A DNA stretch of 8,790 nucleotides from NCBI GenBank assembly GCA_020860025.1, contig JAJBVC010000033.1, positions 1 through 8,790 on the forward strand, written 5' to 3'. Origin of the DNA: Clostridiales bacterium (GTDB lineage: Bacteria; Bacillota; Clostridia; Oscillospirales; Acutalibacteraceae). Of this stretch, positions 5,563 through 8,790 are shown in pieces. The notes beneath the pieces were generated by a model that saw nothing but the letters and a program-made list of their open reading frames with translations, made no database searches and was not told where the DNA came from. The translations under genes and the position numbers were made by a program. Every line of letters starts with the position of its first letter. The stretch's first letter is position 1.

Positions 5563-6795
5563 TTGGAATATATTTTGATGCATAAAAATATACCTGTTGC
5601 AGAAGTTGAGATAGATTCGCTAACAGGCTCCATTCTAAAAGTGGCTAATGTCGAAAATCCAAAACATCTTCCATTTGGTATTGTCTGTAAAAAAGGAATT
5701 GTTGACAGAGCAGCTTTAAACGAATGGTGGAAGGACAGATCAATTCCGGCAAGTCGTTCAGGTGTAAATGCTGCACTTGAAGTCTTAAAATTATCTTCAA
5801 CGCAAGCACTGCTTACCAAATGCTTTGGGTTAAGTCTTTCGGATCAGTATTGGATGAAACCGGCAGAAAGCACAATAATATGGGAAAATATAAATTTCTT
5901 TGATAATTCGTTTTCAGAGGATATTGGTGATGTTCTTCTCGGCAAAGTGAAACACAGCAGAATATTTAATTTTAATTCACCAGATAACACCTCAGATGGT
6001 TGTTTGAAGAAAAGGTGGAAAATTGTTGATTCCAAAAGGTGTTTAGTCAAGGGCGGAAGCGCCCCGTTTATGCAGCAACCGTTTAACGAAGTTATTGCGT
6101 CAAAGTTAATGGATGCTCTTAATATTCCTCATGTTGATTACTCGCTTATTTGGGATGACGGACTCCCTTACAGTGTATGTGAAGATTTTATTACAAGGGA
6201 TACTGAATTAATCAGTGCATGGCGAATTATGCAGTCTTTCAAGAAAGATAATAACACTTCGGTTTATCAGCACTATATCAATTGTTGTAATGAATTAGGT
6301 ATAAAAAATATTGAAATAGCTATTGACCAGATGATAGTTGTTGATTTCCTGCTTGCAAATGAGGACAGACATCAAAACAACTTCGGACTTATACGAAATG
6401 CCGACACATTACAATGGATTGGTGTTGCTCCTATATTTGACAGCGGTTCGGCATTGGGGTATGATAAACTTCCATCGCAAATTTTAAGAGAAAAATTTAT
6501 AGATTGCAAGCCTTTTAAGAAATCTCATAAAGAACAATTAAAATTAGTTAAATCATTTAAATGGATTAATTTTGATGCAATTAAGAATTTTGATAAAGAA
6601 ATCAGAAAAGTGCTGTCGGAGGCTGGAGAATATGCGAATAGAAATCGTATCAATTTAATTGCAAATGCTTTTACAATGCGATATGATTATCTTTATGATT
6701 TGGCTATGTCGGTTGTTCATTCACAGGACAACATTGAGGAAGATATAGAGGAAGATATCGCCGAAGATTATACAAATTCAATAACAATGCTTTAA
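5563..6795 (+). CDS. HipA-domain kinase, stand-alone 410-residue type
   Basis: 410 residues from TTG with a perfect GGAGG. The N-terminal part (about 1-130) has a short strand domain, then ALNEWWKDRSIPASRSGVNAAL (51-72) and SLSDQYWMKP (91-100), typical of a widespread clostridial HipA-domain family. The kinase core follows: WKI...CLVKGGSAPF with K163 in the nucleotide site, E176 in the next helix, catalytic loop N266-E-D268-R-H270-Q-N272-N-F-G, and metal-binding D293 in IAPIFDSGS. All key residues are present. The C-terminus ends in an acidic tail with three ED-rich tetrads (391-402). No XRE gene precedes it; the gene has its own promoter and terminator and is inserted between the sortase and VirB4. 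Target and role are unknown. It may be an orphan toxin, a signalling kinase or a defence factor, and low similarity to the first kinase argues against local duplication. Confidence 0.85.
   Translation: MEYILMHKNIPVAEVEIDSLTGSILKVANVENPKHLPFGIVCKKGIVDRAALNEWWKDRSIPASRSGVNAALEVLKLSSTQALLTKCFGLSLSDQYWMKPAESTIIWENINFFDNSFSEDIGDVLLGKVKHSRIFNFNSPDNTSDGCLKKRWKIVDSKRCLVKGGSAPFMQQPFNEVIASKLMDALNIPHVDYSLIWDDGLPYSVCEDFITRDTELISAWRIMQSFKKDNNTSVYQHYINCCNELGIKNIEIAIDQMIVVDFLLANEDRHQNNFGLIRNADTLQWIGVAPIFDSGSALGYDKLPSQILREKFIDCKPFKKSHKEQLKLVKSFKWINFDAIKNFDKEIRKVLSEAGEYANRNRINLIANAFTMRYDYLYDLAMSVVHSQDNIEEDIEEDIAEDYTNSITML
6733..6768 (+). repeat. Three imperfect 12-nt tandem repeats coding an acidic tail
   Basis: Codons for IEED, IEED and IAED in tandem near the 3' end of the HipA-like gene. 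The units differ by a few bases. Such a repeat could vary in copy number without breaking the frame. Confidence 0.6.
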
Positions 6796-6820
6796 ATACA
6801 AACAGAATAGTTTTATGTTT

Positions 6821-6851
6821 GAGTCTTGATGTATTTTCAAGACTCTTTTTT
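6821..6851 (+). terminator. Intrinsic terminator closing the HipA-like gene, upstream of VirB4
   Basis: A perfect 9-bp stem (GAGTCTTGA at 6821-6829 with TCAAGACTC at 6837-6845), a 7-nt loop, and T6 at 6846-6851. The VirB4 ATG at 6872 is 20 nt beyond, with only its AGGAG site between. The string CTTTTTTATT here is identical to that in the terminator at 1421-1430. Confidence 0.87.
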
Positions 6852-6871
6852 ATTTTAACAGGAGATGAAAA

Positions 6872-8572
6872 ATGTTTAAAAAGAAACAAATCGAACTGAC
6901 GGAAGATGAAAAAGAAGAAATTCGCATTAAAGATTTTTTTGACCGTATTCTGCCGTCAACAATAAAATTTTCAACAGACCACTATATCATCGGTGACAGC
7001 TACCGATGTGTATGGGCGGTAAGAGAATATCCGCCCACAACCGAGGAACTTGCTTTGTTCAGCACTCTTGCGGACAGGAATAATGTAACAGTACGCTTGT
7101 ATTCAAGGCTTGTTGAATCATATGAGCAAAGAAAGATTATTCAAAATGCTGCAAGAAAAAACAAACTGAGTACAGGCTCAAATGATGTACAGGAAAATAT
7201 TACTGCCGAAGGTAACTTGCAGGATGTTGTGACTCTGATTGCAGAACTTAGAAAGAATAAAGAACCTTTGCTCCATTGTGCAGTTTATCTTGAACTTAAA
7301 GCCGAAAATATGGATAAACTCCGTGAATTGCAGTCAGATATCCTTATGGAACTCACCCGTTCAAAAATGTCTGTCGACAGATTGACGCTCAGACAAAAAG
7401 AAGGCTTTTTATCTGTTTTGCCATGTGGTGCGAATATGTTTAAGGAACAGTTTGAAAGGGTACTTCCTGCAAGCTCTGTTGCAAATCTTTATCCTTTCAA
7501 TTATTCGGGCAAAACCGATCCGAAAGGCTTTTTTATCGGAAGAGATAAATACGGCACGAATATTTTGGTGGACTTTGACCGCAGAGCAGATGATAAGACA
7601 AATGCAAATTGCTTGATACTCGGCAACTCAGGTCAGGGCAAATCATTCCTTATGAAATTAATCCTTACAAATCTGCGTGAATCGGGAAAAAGAATAATCA
7701 GTCTTGATCCCGAAGCCGAATATGAGGAGTTAACTAATGCACTTGGCGGCTGTTATATTGATTTTATGTCAGGTGAATATATTATCAATCCTTTAGAGCC
7801 TAAGTTTTTCGGGCAGGCTGATAAGGAATACGATCAATTCACGCCCGAAGCCTTTCGCAGAGTAACAAGATTAAGTCAGCACATTGCATATCTAAAAGAC
7901 TTTTTCAGAGCATACAAGGAATTCAATGATGAACAGCTTGATACCCTTGAAATTATTCTTACAAAATTATACAAGAACTTCGGAATTACCGACTATACGG
8001 ATTATGATAAACTGACCGTAAACGACTATCCTATCATGGAAGATTTATATGAACTGCTTGACAATGAGTACAAAGGTTATCAGCACAATCAGAAGAATAT
8101 CTACAGAGAAAAGACCTTGCAGGAATTATGTCTTGGATTGCATTCCATGTGTATCGGAACGGAAAGTAAATATTTCAACGGACACACAAATATCGTTGAT
8201 GATAAATTCCTATGCTTCGGTGTTAAAGGGCTTATGGATACCAATCGCAGACTCAAGGATGCAATGCTTTTTAATGTGCTTTCATATATGACGAACGAAC
8301 TGCTCGGCAAGGGAGGTACTGTTGCAGCCATAGACGAGTTATATCTCTTTCTCACAAATATGACTGCAATTGAATATATCCGAAATGCCTCAAAGCGTGT
8401 TCGTAAAAAGGACAGTTCTGTGATTCTTGCAAATCAGAACATTGACGACTTTCTGATTGACGGCGTAAAGGAATATACAAAGCCGCTATTTTCTATCCCG
8501 ACACATCAGTTTTTATTCAATGCAGGAAATGTCGAGCCAAAGGTATATATTGATACCATGCAACTTGAATAG
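6872..8572 (+). CDS. VirB4-type conjugation ATPase, C-terminus cut by in-frame TAG
   Basis: 566 residues with AGGAG 7 nt before ATG. Residues 1-210 form an N-terminal region; a bridging stretch includes SGKTDPKGFFIGRDKYGTN (212-230). The ATPase domain carries Walker A GNSGQGKS (251-258), LDPEAEYEEL (279-288), Walker B with D488-E489 in VAAIDELYLFL, and the Q522 sensor-like position in ILANQNIDDF. VirB4 proteins are cytosolic hexameric ATPases that power pilus assembly and substrate transfer with VirB3 and VirB6. The frame stops at TAG 8570-8572, but the next 43 codons in the same frame continue like the family's normal end to TAG 8702-8704; the full protein would be 610 residues. The catalytic motifs remain, so the short form may fold but lacks its last strands. 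It follows a terminator with no promoter visible, so it depends on readthrough. Confidence 0.9.
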   Translation: MFKKKQIELTEDEKEEIRIKDFFDRILPSTIKFSTDHYIIGDSYRCVWAVREYPPTTEELALFSTLADRNNVTVRLYSRLVESYEQRKIIQNAARKNKLSTGSNDVQENITAEGNLQDVVTLIAELRKNKEPLLHCAVYLELKAENMDKLRELQSDILMELTRSKMSVDRLTLRQKEGFLSVLPCGANMFKEQFERVLPASSVANLYPFNYSGKTDPKGFFIGRDKYGTNILVDFDRRADDKTNANCLILGNSGQGKSFLMKLILTNLRESGKRIISLDPEAEYEELTNALGGCYIDFMSGEYIINPLEPKFFGQADKEYDQFTPEAFRRVTRLSQHIAYLKDFFRAYKEFNDEQLDTLEIILTKLYKNFGITDYTDYDKLTVNDYPIMEDLYELLDNEYKGYQHNQKNIYREKTLQELCLGLHSMCIGTESKYFNGHTNIVDDKFLCFGVKGLMDTNRRLKDAMLFNVLSYMTNELLGKGGTVAAIDELYLFLTNMTAIEYIRNASKRVRKKDSSVILANQNIDDFLIDGVKEYTKPLFSIPTHQFLFNAGNVEPKVYIDTMQLE

Positions 8573-8704
8573 TCGGAATTTGATTTGATTAAGTATCCCG
8601 AACGAGGCACTTGTTTATATCGCTGTGGTAATGAGCGTTACCTACTCCAAGTTATTGCTCCCGACTTTAAACAAAGAATGTTCGGTAAGGCTGGTGGTAG
8701 ATAG
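8570..8704 (+). other. In-frame TAG and orphaned 43-codon VirB4 C-terminus
   Basis: After TAG the same frame reads SEFDLIKYPERGTCLYRCGN and on to QVIAPDF, ending FGKAGGR before TAG 8702-8704. This is the kind of C-terminus VirB4 homologues have, from memory a continuation of 'LQLE-Q/E-SE'. A single C-to-T or G-to-T change (CAG or GAG to TAG) explains the break. No ribosome site or start allows separate translation. TAG also ends two other genes here, so the codon is a normal stop in this host. Confidence 0.8.
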
Positions 8705-8706
8705 CT

Positions 8707-8790
8707 TCATTCGTCTAGCATATTATATAAATCACTATAACTATAAGTAAATTTATGACGGCATTCTTTACAAGTAAATGTAAATTGTTC
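8707..8790 (-). CDS. Possible zinc-ribbon protein, C-terminal fragment
   Basis: Read on the minus strand, the frame is open from the right edge for 27 codons to TGA (8709-8707): it includes FTFTCKECRHKFTYSYSD and ends NMLDE. The CxxC knuckle flanked by aromatic residues resembles one half of a small zinc ribbon. The stop lies 2 nt beyond the restored VirB4 stop, a tight convergent arrangement, which would mark the end of this block of transfer genes. Only 84 nt are visible, so it could be chance; the product family is not determined. Confidence 0.35.
   Translation of the reverse strand, partial: EQFTFTCKECRHKFTYSYSDLYNMLDE

Noticed and set aside
5531..5578. 15-codon leader peptide (MNKKIKKEAIFWNIF) overlapping the HipA-like start
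   Set aside because: The expected transcript start (about 5537) falls after its ATG and it has no suitable ribosome site, so it is probably chance.
8570..8572. Reassignment of TAG to an amino acid in this host
   Set aside because: TAG also ends the genes at 1064-1384 and 3949-4233 and the restored VirB4 frame, so it behaves as a normal stop.

Overview
The window is a low-GC stretch of Bacillota DNA, most likely from a gut-type Clostridia. The signs are AT-rich codon use, strong AGGAGG-type ribosome sites, consensus sigma-A promoters, TTG starts next to perfect Shine-Dalgarno sites, and gene families typical of Tn1549-like/CTn-like conjugative elements. It is the mating-pore (type IV secretion) part of an integrative conjugative element. 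No relaxase, coupling protein, integrase or attachment site lies inside the window.

Layout, all on the + strand except the last few bases. (1) 1-950: the C-terminal end of a VaFE-type surface protein with an NPKTG sorting signal, a small DUF4406/DUF7768-like protein and a DUF3852/VirB2-like membrane protein, packed with overlapping stops and starts. (2) 951-1430: a small unrecognised gene followed by a strong terminator. (3) 1451-2377: a TrbL/VirB6-like channel protein. (4) 2489-3927: a self-contained XRE antitoxin and compact HipA-like kinase module with its own consensus promoter, a palindromic operator and a terminator. (5) 3949-5496: a PrgI/VirB3-like protein, a 197-residue protein resembling the VirB4 N-terminal domain, and a class B sortase. 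(6) 5502-6851: a second, stand-alone 410-residue HipA-like kinase with its own promoter and terminator. (7) 6872-8704: the VirB4 ATPase. (8) 8707-8790: the tail of a possible minus-strand zinc-ribbon gene.

Three things stand out. First, accessory genes are slotted between transfer genes, and each ends in an intrinsic terminator whose T6 run stops only 20-23 nt before the start codon of the next core transfer gene (VirB6, VirB3, VirB4). There is no room for a new promoter between them, so the transfer genes need terminator readthrough or antitermination. Second, two transfer-region genes carry single-base lesions. The sortase has one extra T in a T7 run just before its catalytic Cys, and VirB4 has an in-frame TAG followed by 43 further family-like codons. 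The element is either starting to decay, or uses phase variation or recoding, or the sequence has errors. Third, two different HipA-fold kinases sit in the same transfer operon, one with an antitoxin gene and one without.

Working model (inference): the surface protein is meant to be wall-anchored by the co-encoded sortase and may help cell contact. DUF3852, TrbL, PrgI and VirB4 build and power the membrane channel. The kinases act as stability or defence cargo.
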